Source: Nodularia sp034931045
Lineage (GTDB): Bacteria; Cyanobacteriota; Cyanobacteriia; Cyanobacteriales; Nostocaceae
DNA: 64,000 nucleotides
Assembly: GCF_034931045.1 (NCBI RefSeq)
Contig: NZ_JAYGHH010000011.1
Span: 1 to 64,000, forward strand
Reading direction: 5' to 3'
Below the pieces are notes generated by a model. It did not search any database, had not been told where the DNA came from, and worked only from the letters and a program-made list of their open reading frames with translations. Below are positions 1 to 8,303 of this stretch, piece after piece (positions within the stretch are counted from its first letter, which is position 1; each line of letters starts with the position of its first letter). The translations under genes and the position numbers were made by a program.

Positions 1-837
1 CCAGAGCGCTACTTTGAGATGTATATTGCTGAACAGCAAATGGTAGCAGCTGCGGTGGGCTTACAGGTGCGAGAATACAAACCCTTCGCTTCAACCTTTG
101 CGGCGTTCCTCTCCCGTGCTTACGATTTTGTCAGGATGGCGGCTGTATCTCGTGCCAACATTAAATTAGTGGGTTCCCATGCGGGGGTATCCATTGGACA
201 GGATGGTGCTTCACAGATGGCTTTAGAAGATTTAGCCGCATTTCGGGCTGTGTGGAGTAGTACGGTACTTTATCCCAGTGATGCCAATCAGACAGCCAAG
301 TTAGTTGCCCAAATGAGCGATCGCAATGGTATTGTTTATCTTCGCACAACTAGGGAAAGTACACCGATTATCTATGAATCTCAAGAAGAATTTCCCATTG
401 GTGGAAGCAAGATTATTCGCAGTTCTGACCAAGATCAAGCGGCGGTGATTGGTGCAGGTATTACTCTCCATGAAGCAATTAAGGCTTACGACAGACTGAA
501 AGACGAAGGAATCACAGTTCGCGTCATCGATGCTTACTCAGTCAAACCCATTGATATGCAGACATTGCATCAAGCTGCACGGGATACCGAAGGAAATTTA
601 GTTGTAGTGGAAGACCATTGGATAGAAGGCGGACTGGGTGCGGCGGTGCTGGATGCCTTTGCTGGTACTAGCAACACACCCATTTATGATGGCCCCCAAC
701 TGCGATTAATTAAATTAGCGGTGCGAGATATGCCAAGTTCAGGCACACCAGAAGAACTACTTCATGCTGCCAAAATTGATGCAGATGCCATTGTGGACGC
801 TGTGAAATCGCAAGTCAGACAGCCAGTGGGAGTATAA
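1..837 (+). CDS. transketolase, C-terminal part (5' end outside window)
   Basis: About 278 C-terminal residues of a transketolase, which moves two-carbon ketol units between sugar phosphates in the pentose-phosphate and Calvin pathways using thiamine diphosphate. The frame is open from base 1. It contains the pyrimidine-binding domain (GSHAGVSIGQDG near residue 58, then SQMALEDLAAFR and YPSDANQ) and the C-terminal domain (VIGAGITLHEA, VVVEDHWIEGG). This wording matches my memory of the shorter animal-type transketolases (human TKT has GSHCGVSIGEDG and SQMALEDLAMFR) rather than the longer E. coli/Calvin-cycle type, so it is probably a second, non-Calvin transketolase. A GAPDH gene follows on the same strand after one small gene, which suggests a sugar-catabolic block. 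The family is certain; the subtype is inference. Confidence 0.9.
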   Translation, partial: PERYFEMYIAEQQMVAAAVGLQVREYKPFASTFAAFLSRAYDFVRMAAVSRANIKLVGSHAGVSIGQDGASQMALEDLAAFRAVWSSTVLYPSDANQTAKLVAQMSDRNGIVYLRTTRESTPIIYESQEEFPIGGSKIIRSSDQDQAAVIGAGITLHEAIKAYDRLKDEGITVRVIDAYSVKPIDMQTLHQAARDTEGNLVVVEDHWIEGGLGAAVLDAFAGTSNTPIYDGPQLRLIKLAVRDMPSSGTPEELLHAAKIDADAIVDAVKSQVRQPVGV

Positions 838-925
838 ACATTAATGTCTAACTCTTTCTTCTGGTAGGAGTTAACAGCAAAAGCCACAGTTACCGTAGAA
901 ATTACTGTCACCAGGAGTGAAGAAA

Positions 926-1159
926 ATGTCTGATAAGTATCGTACTGGAACTAAAGACGAACACTTCAATTTGATTAGTGTATTGTACCATGCTCTTAAG
1001 TGTTCTGCGTGCTGCGAAACATATATCCAAGATGCCGAACAAGCAGGCGATCGCGAACTCGTCCAATTCTTCCAAAATATCAAACAAGAAAACCAGAATA
1101 CAGCAGAACAAGCCAAGCAGCTACTAGCCAAACGCACCGAGCAACTTGTAGCGCATTAG
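926..1159 (+). CDS. small conserved helical protein, unknown function
   Basis: A 77-residue protein I cannot assign to a named family. The start is ATG 926, because AGGAG at 913-917 sits 8 bases before it; an upstream in-frame GTG at 917 lies inside that ribosome site. It is strongly helical and polar, with a CSACCE cysteine cluster near residue 27 and a Gln/Glu-rich C-terminal half (repeated EQAKQ/EQA patterns). The His, Glu and Cys spacing loosely recalls small ferritin-like bundles, but no iron-ligand pattern can be proven. It lies 88 bases after the transketolase stop and 84 bases before a GAPDH gene, so co-transcription with sugar metabolism is possible. Confidence 0.75.
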   Translation: MSDKYRTGTKDEHFNLISVLYHALKCSACCETYIQDAEQAGDRELVQFFQNIKQENQNTAEQAKQLLAKRTEQLVAH

Positions 1160-1179
1160 GTGAAGATTTTAGGCATACA

Positions 1180-1208
1180 GTGGGGTGGGCATCCTGCCCG
1201 CCTTCCTC
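1180..1208. repeat. dispersed GC-rich hairpin (copy A), possible terminator
   Basis: GGTGGGCA and TGCCCGCC form an 8-bp stem with a 3-base loop 24 bases after the stop of the small gene. The same hairpin recurs at 4658-4687 (opposite orientation), 23921-23948 and 57357-57382, so it is a dispersed element that may double as a transcription terminator. Confidence 0.6.
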
Positions 1209-1243
1209 ATAAAAATAACATCAATTCCCAAAGTAGGTAAATT

Positions 1244-2260
1244 ATGACGAGAGTAGCAATTAATGGATTAGGTAGAATTGGTAGAGCAGTTTTAAAGATT
1301 CTTCTGAATAATAACGAATTAGAATTAGTCGCTATAAATGAGATAATTCCACCAGATAATTTAGCTTATTTATTGAAATATGATACTGTTTATGGTAGAT
1401 ATGAAAAACCTGTAGAAAGTAATAGTAATAATTTAATAATTGGTTGTAAAACATATCAAGTATTTAAGGAAAAAGACCCAACTAACCTGCCTTGGGATGA
1501 CTTAGATATTGATATCGTCTTTGAATGTACAGGAATATTCACCAAAAAAGAAAAACTAGAAAAACATCTGCAAGCCGGAGCTAAAAATGTGATCTTATCG
1601 GCTCCAGCCAAGACCAAAGATATTCAGACAATTGTGTATGGCGTTAACGAAACTCCCGAATCAGAGCGGATGGTTTCCTGTGCCAGTTGTACCACTAATT
1701 GCATTACTCCCGTCGTCGAAGTCATGGGCAGAAGAATCGGAGTAAAAAAGGCAATTATGACCACAGTTCACGCCTATACTTCCAGTCAAGAGATAGTGGA
1801 TAGACCGCATAAAAAATTTACTAGGGGTAGAGCTGCGGCTGCTAATATAGTACCAACTACAACCGGGGCAGCGATCGCCACGGCTCAAGTTCTCACCCAA
1901 TACGCAAACAAGTTTGATGGTGCAGCGATACGGGTTCCTGTCACGGTCGGTTCCATTGCAGATATCACTTTTGTCACCGCAAGACCAACTACTGTAGAAG
2001 AAATCAATAATGTTTTTAGAGAAGAAACCAATAACCAAAGATACCAAGATGTTTTAGGTGTCTGCGAAGATCCTATAGTTTCATCTGATATTATCCAAGA
2101 TTCTCGCGCCTCAATTGTCGATTTAAGCATGACTCAAGTTGTGGATGGCGACTTAGTAAAAATCATGAGTTGGTATGACAATGAATGGGGTTACGCCTGT
2201 CAAATGGTTCGACAAGCCCAAAAAATGGCGAAAATCTCTCGATCTCTGCAAACTGTTTAA
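1244..2260 (+). CDS. gap: glyceraldehyde-3-phosphate dehydrogenase (non-Calvin type)
   Basis: A 338-residue class I GAPDH, which interconverts glyceraldehyde-3-phosphate and 1,3-bisphosphoglycerate. It has the Rossmann start INGLGRIGRA (7-16), the catalytic motif ASCTTNC with nucleophile Cys149, His176 in TTVHAYT, and the C-terminal YDNEWGY. The residue that normally recognises the NAD ribose (Asp in most NAD enzymes) is Glu33 here. The Pro of the usual Leu/Gly-Pro pair is kept in VDRP, which points to NAD preference (inference). It differs clearly from the Calvin-cycle Gap2 I remember and from the other GAPDH at 29656, so the genome has at least two non-Calvin GAPDHs. It follows a transketolase on the same strand. 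Upstream AGTAGG (about 1232) is a modest ribosome site. Confidence 0.93.
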   Translation: MTRVAINGLGRIGRAVLKILLNNNELELVAINEIIPPDNLAYLLKYDTVYGRYEKPVESNSNNLIIGCKTYQVFKEKDPTNLPWDDLDIDIVFECTGIFTKKEKLEKHLQAGAKNVILSAPAKTKDIQTIVYGVNETPESERMVSCASCTTNCITPVVEVMGRRIGVKKAIMTTVHAYTSSQEIVDRPHKKFTRGRAAAANIVPTTTGAAIATAQVLTQYANKFDGAAIRVPVTVGSIADITFVTARPTTVEEINNVFREETNNQRYQDVLGVCEDPIVSSDIIQDSRASIVDLSMTQVVDGDLVKIMSWYDNEWGYACQMVRQAQKMAKISRSLQTV

Positions 2261-2672
2261 ACGAACCGCCAAGTCGCCAAGTATGCCAAAAAAGAGATAT
2301 CTGCGTACCTTTGCGGAAAGAAAAACCTATGCCAAATAACCAAAACTCTCCAAGAAGCGGGGCGAAAATGGACTTCAGGTTTATGTGATGGCAGAAATTT
2401 CGTCAAATATTGAGTTAGCCGCCGAGTTGCCAAAACTGAAAGTATGATGAAAGTGTGAAGCTAAACACTCAATTTACTTAAAAAAAGGGGCAGTAAATAC
2501 CACAGTATGAATTATGAAACATGGAAAAGTCTTCTATCATAAGACTTTGCTTAATGTTTATGTATAAACACTGAACTTGAAATTGAAAAATAAGATTACG
2601 TAAATTACCTATATTTCGGAATATACTTGTGGCATGATGAAATGGCAACACAAATCGTATGTGAGTTACATC
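2261..2672. other. intergenic region with degenerate dispersed repeats
   Basis: No convincing gene. Bases 2262-2289 carry an AACCGCCAAGTCGCCAAGTA-type repeat that recurs at 55594-55621, and a relaxed version occurs at 2412-2432. The AT-rich right half (2480-2672) presumably holds the promoter of the PEP-CTERM gene, but I see no unambiguous -35/-10 pair. Confidence 0.5.
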
Positions 2673-3452
2673 ATGAAACTACAAAGTATTACTAATTTGA
2701 CAGGCTTCATGGCTGCTGGTGTTTTAGCCTTATCTTCAACTCCTGCACAGGCTTTTTCATTCACGACTAACTTCACTCAGACTGGCGATGCCACAGAAAA
2801 TATCTTTTTGAACTCGGTAGAGAAGAACGGAAACATCATCAGTGATTTTATCTTAGTTGAGAGCGCCACTATTATTGAAAATAATGGTGCTTTGGGTCCA
2901 GCCAGCTCAGATGCAGGAGATAATGCCGATGGTGTAGTTGCTGAAGATCCTACTGCTGTTCAGATAGCTGCTTCACTGGGAAATCTTAACCTCAACAACA
3001 TCATAGATGGTGAAGATGATGGTCAGTTTAAACTCAACCTTTTCTTTGCCGACGCAGTAGATAACTTGTTTTTCTGGGAACGGGGACTGAATAGTAAGTT
3101 AAAGGTTGAAGCTATTGATGCTGTCGGCAATGTACTAGCAGGCTCCTCCGCTTTCACAATTTTGGCGAATATGTGGACAGATGCTGGTTATAGCATTGAT
3201 ACGACTGAGATTGGGAGCGCTCAAGCAGTTGGTTCTAAAGGTTTGGACTTGACAGCTTTCGGTCTAGCTAAAAACAGCTCTATCGTAGGGATTCGGGTCA
3301 GTGCTGAATCAAACTTTAACGGACCTGACTTCAAAGTTGTGGGTGCATCCGTGCCAACAACCGTACCTGAACCAGCGAGCTTGTTAGGTCTTGGTTTGGT
3401 AGCTGGAGTCGTTGGTTTATCTCGCCGTCGTCAAGCTACAAACAACGCTTAA
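2673..3452 (+). CDS. secreted PEP-CTERM sorting-domain protein
   Basis: A 259-residue exported protein (272 if translation starts at the in-frame ATG 2634). I chose ATG 2673 because the protein then begins with a textbook signal peptide: charged start, hydrophobic core GFMAAGVLALS, cleavage after AQA. The body is acidic, Asn/Asp-rich and beta-predicted with no known enzyme motif. The C-terminus is a classic PEP-CTERM signal: VPEP, a hydrophobic helix (LLGLGLVAGVVGL), then the basic patch SRRRQ. In known systems this signal is recognised by exosortase EpsH/XrtA and the protein becomes surface-attached. No exosortase or polysaccharide gene is in the window. The exact function is unknown. Confidence 0.88.
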   Translation: MKLQSITNLTGFMAAGVLALSSTPAQAFSFTTNFTQTGDATENIFLNSVEKNGNIISDFILVESATIIENNGALGPASSDAGDNADGVVAEDPTAVQIAASLGNLNLNNIIDGEDDGQFKLNLFFADAVDNLFFWERGLNSKLKVEAIDAVGNVLAGSSAFTILANMWTDAGYSIDTTEIGSAQAVGSKGLDLTAFGLAKNSSIVGIRVSAESNFNGPDFKVVGASVPTTVPEPASLLGLGLVAGVVGLSRRRQATNNA

Positions 3453-3524
3453 ATCACCTCTATCAATATATGTTTCGGCTTCGATAAAAAAAACCGATAA
3501 TTAATTGATGCGATCGCACTTAAT

Positions 3525-3749
3525 CTAAGTTAAGATTATGCGATCGTTTTTGCTATTGATAATCGAATTTGGCTTGACCTTTCTTAAACGGGAGCGATTC
3601 CAAACAAGATGGAGTTCTTCCATGAGAGGTTGACTCATTACCAACTGGAATTTGTGTTGATTAAATGCTTCCAAAATCGGCAACGTAACTCGTCCTTTTA
3701 GCAAAATGCGAATCCAAATGTTTGTGTCAATGACTACTCGCAACGTCAT
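3525..3749 (-). pseudogene. truncated PIN-domain toxin (VapC-like) remnant
   Basis: The first ~57 residues are a good PIN-domain start: VVIDTNIWIRILL with the first catalytic Asp, then SQPLMEELHLVWNRSRLRK containing the second acidic residue. Complete proteins of this PIN family are about 130-145 residues. Here the family sequence ends after RLRK, is followed by about 17 unrelated residues (KPNSIINSKND) and stops, so the C-terminal acidic cluster needed for RNA cleavage is missing. Upstream, codons in the same frame (reading AYIKAGIPAD) may be the tail of a lost antitoxin. It is most likely a decayed toxin-antitoxin locus and not a working ribonuclease. Confidence 0.7.
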
Positions 3750-3831
3750 ATCGGCTGGGATTCCTGCTTTAATATAGGCTTAACCCAAAAATTGATTTGT
3801 TAATCTTATATATGGGAGAACGGTAAAAGCT

Positions 3832-4557
3832 TCAAATGTGATCATTTTGACGTTTAACAAGTTTTGGTTTAGGAATTGGGGCAGTATTTTCAGGAATCTT
3901 ATAATTGGCTACAGCTTCAGCAATTAACTGTACTTCTCTTTCTGTTAAACACTGAGGACAACTAACCATTGTTTGTAGCAGTGCGGGTACACCATGAAAA
4001 ACTGGTACTGAACAATTATTAATTCCTAACCATTTAGCTATGGGAAACACCACAGGAGCATAAACAGAAGTATCAGGAAGGTTTGGAACTACAGAATTTA
4101 TCCATCGGCTAAACATTTTTTGATGATAAGCACTTTGAGAAGTAGGACTATTAGATATTGCTACCCAACTGTTGCCTTCTCGACGTTTCCATTTATCCTG
4201 GTATGCAGTAAATGAACCTTTCCAGGTTTTAATTTCTAATAAAAAAATGCCTTTTAACCCGATAATTAAATGGTCTATTTCTGTTAAATCACCTGAGTTG
4301 TTAGTGGGAATTAAAGCATTATTGAACATTACCCATGTATCGGGGAAGGCTTGCATAATTGCTGATATACCCCACTCCCCCATGTTGCCTTGGAATTGAT
4401 TTTTAACTTGTTGAAATTCATATACAAATGAACCTAATTGACCGAATAAATTATTACCTAAGACCTGATTAACTTCTTGACGTTGAGCAGATTTTTTAGC
4501 ATTGATTTTTTCGTTAAATCTTGCCCTCAGTGTTGATGATTGTTGTAGAACTTTCAT
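3832..4557 (-). CDS. NERD domain-containing protein
   Basis: A 241-residue protein with a nuclease-related domain (NERD). After a ~60-residue helical N-terminus come GEWGISAI (near 70), NNALIPT, and the core EIDHLIIG...GIFLLEIKTWKG (about 100-125). The Glu/Asp-x-Lys arrangement resembles the Holliday-resolvase/restriction-like fold. The C-terminal ~100 residues include CPQCL and a basic end. NERD proteins are predicted nucleic-acid enzymes of unknown cellular role, often on mobile or accessory DNA. It stands alone between the PIN remnant and alaS. Start ATG 4557 is the only good candidate. The domain is confident; the activity is not. Confidence 0.85.
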   Translation of the reverse strand: MKVLQQSSTLRARFNEKINAKKSAQRQEVNQVLGNNLFGQLGSFVYEFQQVKNQFQGNMGEWGISAIMQAFPDTWVMFNNALIPTNNSGDLTEIDHLIIGLKGIFLLEIKTWKGSFTAYQDKWKRREGNSWVAISNSPTSQSAYHQKMFSRWINSVVPNLPDTSVYAPVVFPIAKWLGINNCSVPVFHGVPALLQTMVSCPQCLTEREVQLIAEAVANYKIPENTAPIPKPKLVKRQNDHI

Positions 4558-4657
4558 AGTAAATTATCCATTTCTATACTTTTGTCAATTCATCTACCCA
4601 CAATAAATATTAAATCAGATTTAGTAAAACAAAAACCGCCTTATTAAGAATATCAAA

Positions 4658-4687
4658 GGCAGGCAAGATGCCCGCCCCACAAGAGAA
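4658..4687 (-). terminator. hairpin repeat copy B, likely alaS terminator
   Basis: On the minus strand, GGCGGGCA and TGCCTGCC (one G-U pair) enclose a 3-base loop 6-35 bases past the alaS stop and are followed by TTTGATATTC. It belongs to the same dispersed family as 1180-1208. Confidence 0.55.
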
Positions 4688-4692
4688 GATAA

Positions 4693-7335
4693 TTAACTCA
4701 GTGCTGAGAGTAAATCACTGTGAGCCTTGGCTAACGCTTCTGGTAACTTACTCGCATCCCGTCCGCCGGCTTGGGCTAAATTCGGTCTTCCACCACCGCC
4801 ACCGCCGCAAATCTTGGCAATAGTACCGACAAATTTACCCGCTTGCAGTCCCTTTTTATTCACCTCTGCGCTGAAAGCTGCAACTATACTCACCTTCCCG
4901 GCTTCCGGAACAGAACCCAGCACCACAGCACCATTACCGATTTTTTGCAGTAACCTTTCCGCCGCAGTTTTCAATGATTCCGGGTCAACGTCTTCCATCT
5001 GCGCCACCAAAATTTGATAATCGCCTACAGATTCTACTGTTTGCAGCAAACTGTCTGATTTAGCGATCGCCAATTGTGATTTCAGTGTAGCTAATTGTTT
5101 CTCACTATTTCTCAGTTCAGTTTGCAGAGTTGTGATTCTCTCTGGTAATTCTTCGGGTTTAACTTTAAAGCGATCGCTTAAATCCTTAACTACATTATCC
5201 CGAACATTGAGATAATCCAAGATTGCTGGACCAGATACAGCCTCAATGCGTCGCACCCCAGAAGCCACACCCGCCTCAGAGATAATCTTAAATATGCCAA
5301 TTTCCGCAGTATTACTTACGTGAGTTCCACCGCAGAGTTCCATTGACACGCTAGGGAAATCAATCACCCGCACTTCTTCACCGTATTTTTCCCCAAACAT
5401 CGCCACAGCACCCCTAGCCTTTGCCTCGGCTATAGGTAATACTTCTATGTTTGCAGTATGTGCTTCCGCAATCCAAGTATTTACCTGGGCTTCAACTTGT
5501 TCCACTTCTGCTGCTGTCAAACCACGGGGACAGTTAAAGTCAAAGCGCAATCTATCAAAGGAAACCAGAGAACCGGCTTGAGATATACTATCATCCACAA
5601 GTTTCTTTAACGCCGCTTGCAATAAATGGGTTGCAGTATGGTTAGCTTCAGCGCGACGACGACAAGCCCGATCAATTTGAGCAGTTACAGTATCTCCTAC
5701 TCGGATTGTACCACGTTCGATGCGTCCAAAGTGGATAAAAAAATCAGATTCTCTTTTCACATCTTCTACCCTCACCACCACACCATCACCGGAGATATAA
5801 CCTTTATCCCCAATTTGTCCCCCAGACTCGGCATAAAATGGGGTTTGATTGATCACAATTTGAATTTCTGTCCCGGCTTCTGCTTCCTCTTGGGCAATGC
5901 CATCTATTAATATGGCTTCGACTTTCGCTGTCGCCGCAGGTTGGGTATAACCGATAAATTCCGTCGCCTGGATGTGTTCGGCTAACTTATCCAGGGAACC
6001 TTGCACAGTTAAATCAATGGTTTCGTGGGCAGCTTTGGCACGTTCCACCTGCTTTTGCATTTCGGCGTTAAATCCCGCTTCATCTACAGTTAGCTGATTT
6101 TCTGCGGCGATTTCTTGGGTCAGTTCCAGGGGGAAACCAAAGGTATCGTATAAAGTAAAGGCACTTTCACCGCTAATAGAGGTTTTACCTTGTTGTTTCA
6201 CCTCTTGGATGATTTCCTCTAAAAGTTTCTCGCCTCTATCCAAAGTTCTGAGGAAATTGGCTTCTTCCCGTTGCAACTCAGCTTTAATTGCTGCTTCCCG
6301 TTGCCTAACATTGGGATAAGCTGATTCTGACAGGGAAATTGCAGTTTCGGCAACTTGGGTAATAAATTCGCTGTTAATTCCCAATAATCGCCCATGACGT
6401 ACCACCCGCCGAATTAATCGCCGCAATACATAACCCCGTCCCACATTGGAGGCGCGAATTTCATCAGAAATCATTTGTACCACAGAACGGACATGATCAC
6501 CAATAACTTTTAAGGAAACTTTGGTGGTTTCGTCGCTTTTGTGGTAATCAATTCCAGCGATTTCGGCGGCTGTCTCGATAATCGGGAAAATTAAATCAGT
6601 TTCGTAGTTATTCGGGACTTGTTGCAGGATTTGCGCCATCCTTTCCAAACCCATCCCAGTATCAATGTTTTTGTTTTGCAGAGGTGTTAAATTACCTTCA
6701 GCATCTCGGTTATATTGCATGAATACCAGGTTATAAAACTCGATAAACCGGGTATCGTCTTCTAAATCGATGTTTTCATCTCCCAATTCCGGGTGAAAAT
6801 CATAATAAATTTCCGAACAGGGTCCACAGGGGCCTGTGTGTCCAGATACCCAAAAGTTATCGTCTTCGCCCATGCGCTTGATTCTAGCTTCGGGTACGCC
6901 AATATCATCGCGCCAAATATTATATGCTTCATCATCATCTTCAAAGACGCTGACTACTAGCTTTTCTGGTGGTAAGCCGAAAACTTGAGTGGATAATTCC
7001 CAACCCCAGGCGATCGCTTGTGGTTTAAAATAATCTCCAAAGCTAAAGTTACCCAACATCTCAAAAAATGTATGATGGCGTTTGGTGCGTCCCACATTCT
7101 CGATGTCATTTGTCCGGATGCACTTTTGCGATGTGGTGGCGCGATTAAATTCTGCTGTGCGCTGTCCTAAGAATATCGGTTTAAATGGTAGCATCCCCGC
7201 AATTGTCAGCAGCACTGTGGGATCTTCTGGGACGAGGGAAGCGCTGGGGAGAATTTGGTGTCCTCTTTCGGCAAAGAAGTTCAGAAATAAGTCGCGAATT
7301 TCGTTACCGCTCAGTTTTTGGGGATTTTCAGGCAT
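4693..7335 (-). CDS. alaS: alanyl-tRNA synthetase
   Basis: Charges tRNA-Ala in the cytosol. About 880 residues, the family's usual size. I place the start at the ATG giving MPENPQKLSGNEIRD, since homologues begin just before the L-SGNEIR segment; an in-frame ATG 21 bases upstream (7356) is possible. The class II catalytic domain shows TTSQKCIRTNDIENVG and FFEMLGNFSFGDYF. The editing domain has the zinc-binding pair HTATHLL and CGGTHV. The C-terminal domain ends in the glycine run CGGGGGGRPNLAQAGG, typical of AlaRS. It is transcribed alone and ends at a hairpin at 4658-4687. Confidence 0.98.
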   Translation of the reverse strand: MPENPQKLSGNEIRDLFLNFFAERGHQILPSASLVPEDPTVLLTIAGMLPFKPIFLGQRTAEFNRATTSQKCIRTNDIENVGRTKRHHTFFEMLGNFSFGDYFKPQAIAWGWELSTQVFGLPPEKLVVSVFEDDDEAYNIWRDDIGVPEARIKRMGEDDNFWVSGHTGPCGPCSEIYYDFHPELGDENIDLEDDTRFIEFYNLVFMQYNRDAEGNLTPLQNKNIDTGMGLERMAQILQQVPNNYETDLIFPIIETAAEIAGIDYHKSDETTKVSLKVIGDHVRSVVQMISDEIRASNVGRGYVLRRLIRRVVRHGRLLGINSEFITQVAETAISLSESAYPNVRQREAAIKAELQREEANFLRTLDRGEKLLEEIIQEVKQQGKTSISGESAFTLYDTFGFPLELTQEIAAENQLTVDEAGFNAEMQKQVERAKAAHETIDLTVQGSLDKLAEHIQATEFIGYTQPAATAKVEAILIDGIAQEEAEAGTEIQIVINQTPFYAESGGQIGDKGYISGDGVVVRVEDVKRESDFFIHFGRIERGTIRVGDTVTAQIDRACRRRAEANHTATHLLQAALKKLVDDSISQAGSLVSFDRLRFDFNCPRGLTAAEVEQVEAQVNTWIAEAHTANIEVLPIAEAKARGAVAMFGEKYGEEVRVIDFPSVSMELCGGTHVSNTAEIGIFKIISEAGVASGVRRIEAVSGPAILDYLNVRDNVVKDLSDRFKVKPEELPERITTLQTELRNSEKQLATLKSQLAIAKSDSLLQTVESVGDYQILVAQMEDVDPESLKTAAERLLQKIGNGAVVLGSVPEAGKVSIVAAFSAEVNKKGLQAGKFVGTIAKICGGGGGGRPNLAQAGGRDASKLPEALAKAHSDLLSALS

Positions 7336-7778
7336 GGGTTGAAAAATTAGTTTCAATAATAGTCGTTTTTACAGAAAAAGTATGCCCCAGGATAGGGCTT
7401 CTATGCCATCACACAGATGGACATAGATAAACACAGATAACTCTTTAATTTATCTCAATGAAAGCTGCTGTATCTCTATTTTGGCATTTTGTTTAAGTTT
7501 CCTGCCAGACATTTTTGCTTGTCGGGAGTTATGGCAGTTCCCATTCCAGTGAGGTACAAGCAGTAATAATTAAACGCAGATGGACGCATATAAACGCAGA
7601 TGGTGGAAATTTTCTATAAAACTGCTCTACTTTTTTTCACTGTCTCTATCTGTAAATTCCACATTACCTAACTTTAGTCAGATGTGCGATCGCCGAAGGC
7701 GGGGCTTTGCCCATCGCTATCTGCACTGATAGTATCAATTTAATTAACAAAAATAAAATTTATATCTAGAGAACAGTA
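7336..7778. other. intergenic region with repeats
   Basis: No gene seen. It holds two ACACAGAT/AAACGCAGATGG-type direct repeats (7412-7440 and 7573-7603), common filler in these genomes, and a GC-rich palindromic patch at 7686-7722 (GCGATCGCCGAAGGCGGGGC...GCCC). The promoters of alaS (leftward) and the metal-binding protein (rightward) must lie here, but I cannot place them. Confidence 0.5.
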
Positions 7779-7979
7779 ATGGCACTTAAACTAAAAGTTC
7801 CAGATATTGCTTGTGATCAATGTGCAGCAAAAATCACAGAATCTATTCACGTCATGGAACCCAATGCTCTAGTAGATGTAGATGTTCAAGATAAAACAGT
7901 CACTGTGGAAACTTCTGCTGCTGAGGAATCTATTAAACAAGTAATTGTTGCGGCTGGCTTTCACATTGAAGGCTATTGA
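7779..7979 (+). CDS. heavy-metal-associated (HMA) domain protein, CopZ/Atx1-like
   Basis: A 66-residue single HMA ferredoxin-like domain. Such proteins carry Cu(I) or another soft metal in the cytosol and hand it to P-type ATPases. The metal loop is DIACDQCAAK with the CxxC at residues 12-15. The usual Met before the loop (GMxCxxC) is Ile-Ala here. Other family features are present: VDVDVQDKTVTVET and the end VVAAGFHIEGY. It stands alone, with no ATPase or regulator beside it, so the metal is not proven. Confidence 0.88.
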   Translation: MALKLKVPDIACDQCAAKITESIHVMEPNALVDVDVQDKTVTVETSAAEESIKQVIVAAGFHIEGY

Positions 7980-8303
7980 TGATGATTCGTCACCTTTAAA
8001 ACTCATGTAAATACAAATTTTTTCACCGTGAAAGCTGATCAGATAACTTATAGCAATAACTTAAACCAAGATTCTTCAGTCTTGTAAGAATATTCCGTAT
8101 TTATACTTGGCAAAAAATGTAAGATAAGAAAAATTAATTGTGAAATTTGATAATTGTTTAAGTTGAAGATACACGTATATTGTATATTTAAATTTTCTAC
8201 ATATTAAATTGAGGGTAGTTTTCCATTTAAATAAATACAGTTAGATTTAATTTTAGGAAAAAATCGGTAAATCTTAGCTTGAAATGGGGCAGAAAGTACA
8301 GTA
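7980..8303. other. AT-rich intergenic region
   Basis: 324 bases with no recognised gene, RNA or repeat. Very AT-rich (for example 8100-8270), presumably containing the promoter of the diguanylate cyclase gene. Confidence 0.4.

Noticed and set aside
2185..2388. Open frame across the GAPDH stop
   Set aside because: Overlaps the end of the real gene in another frame and continues into repeat DNA.
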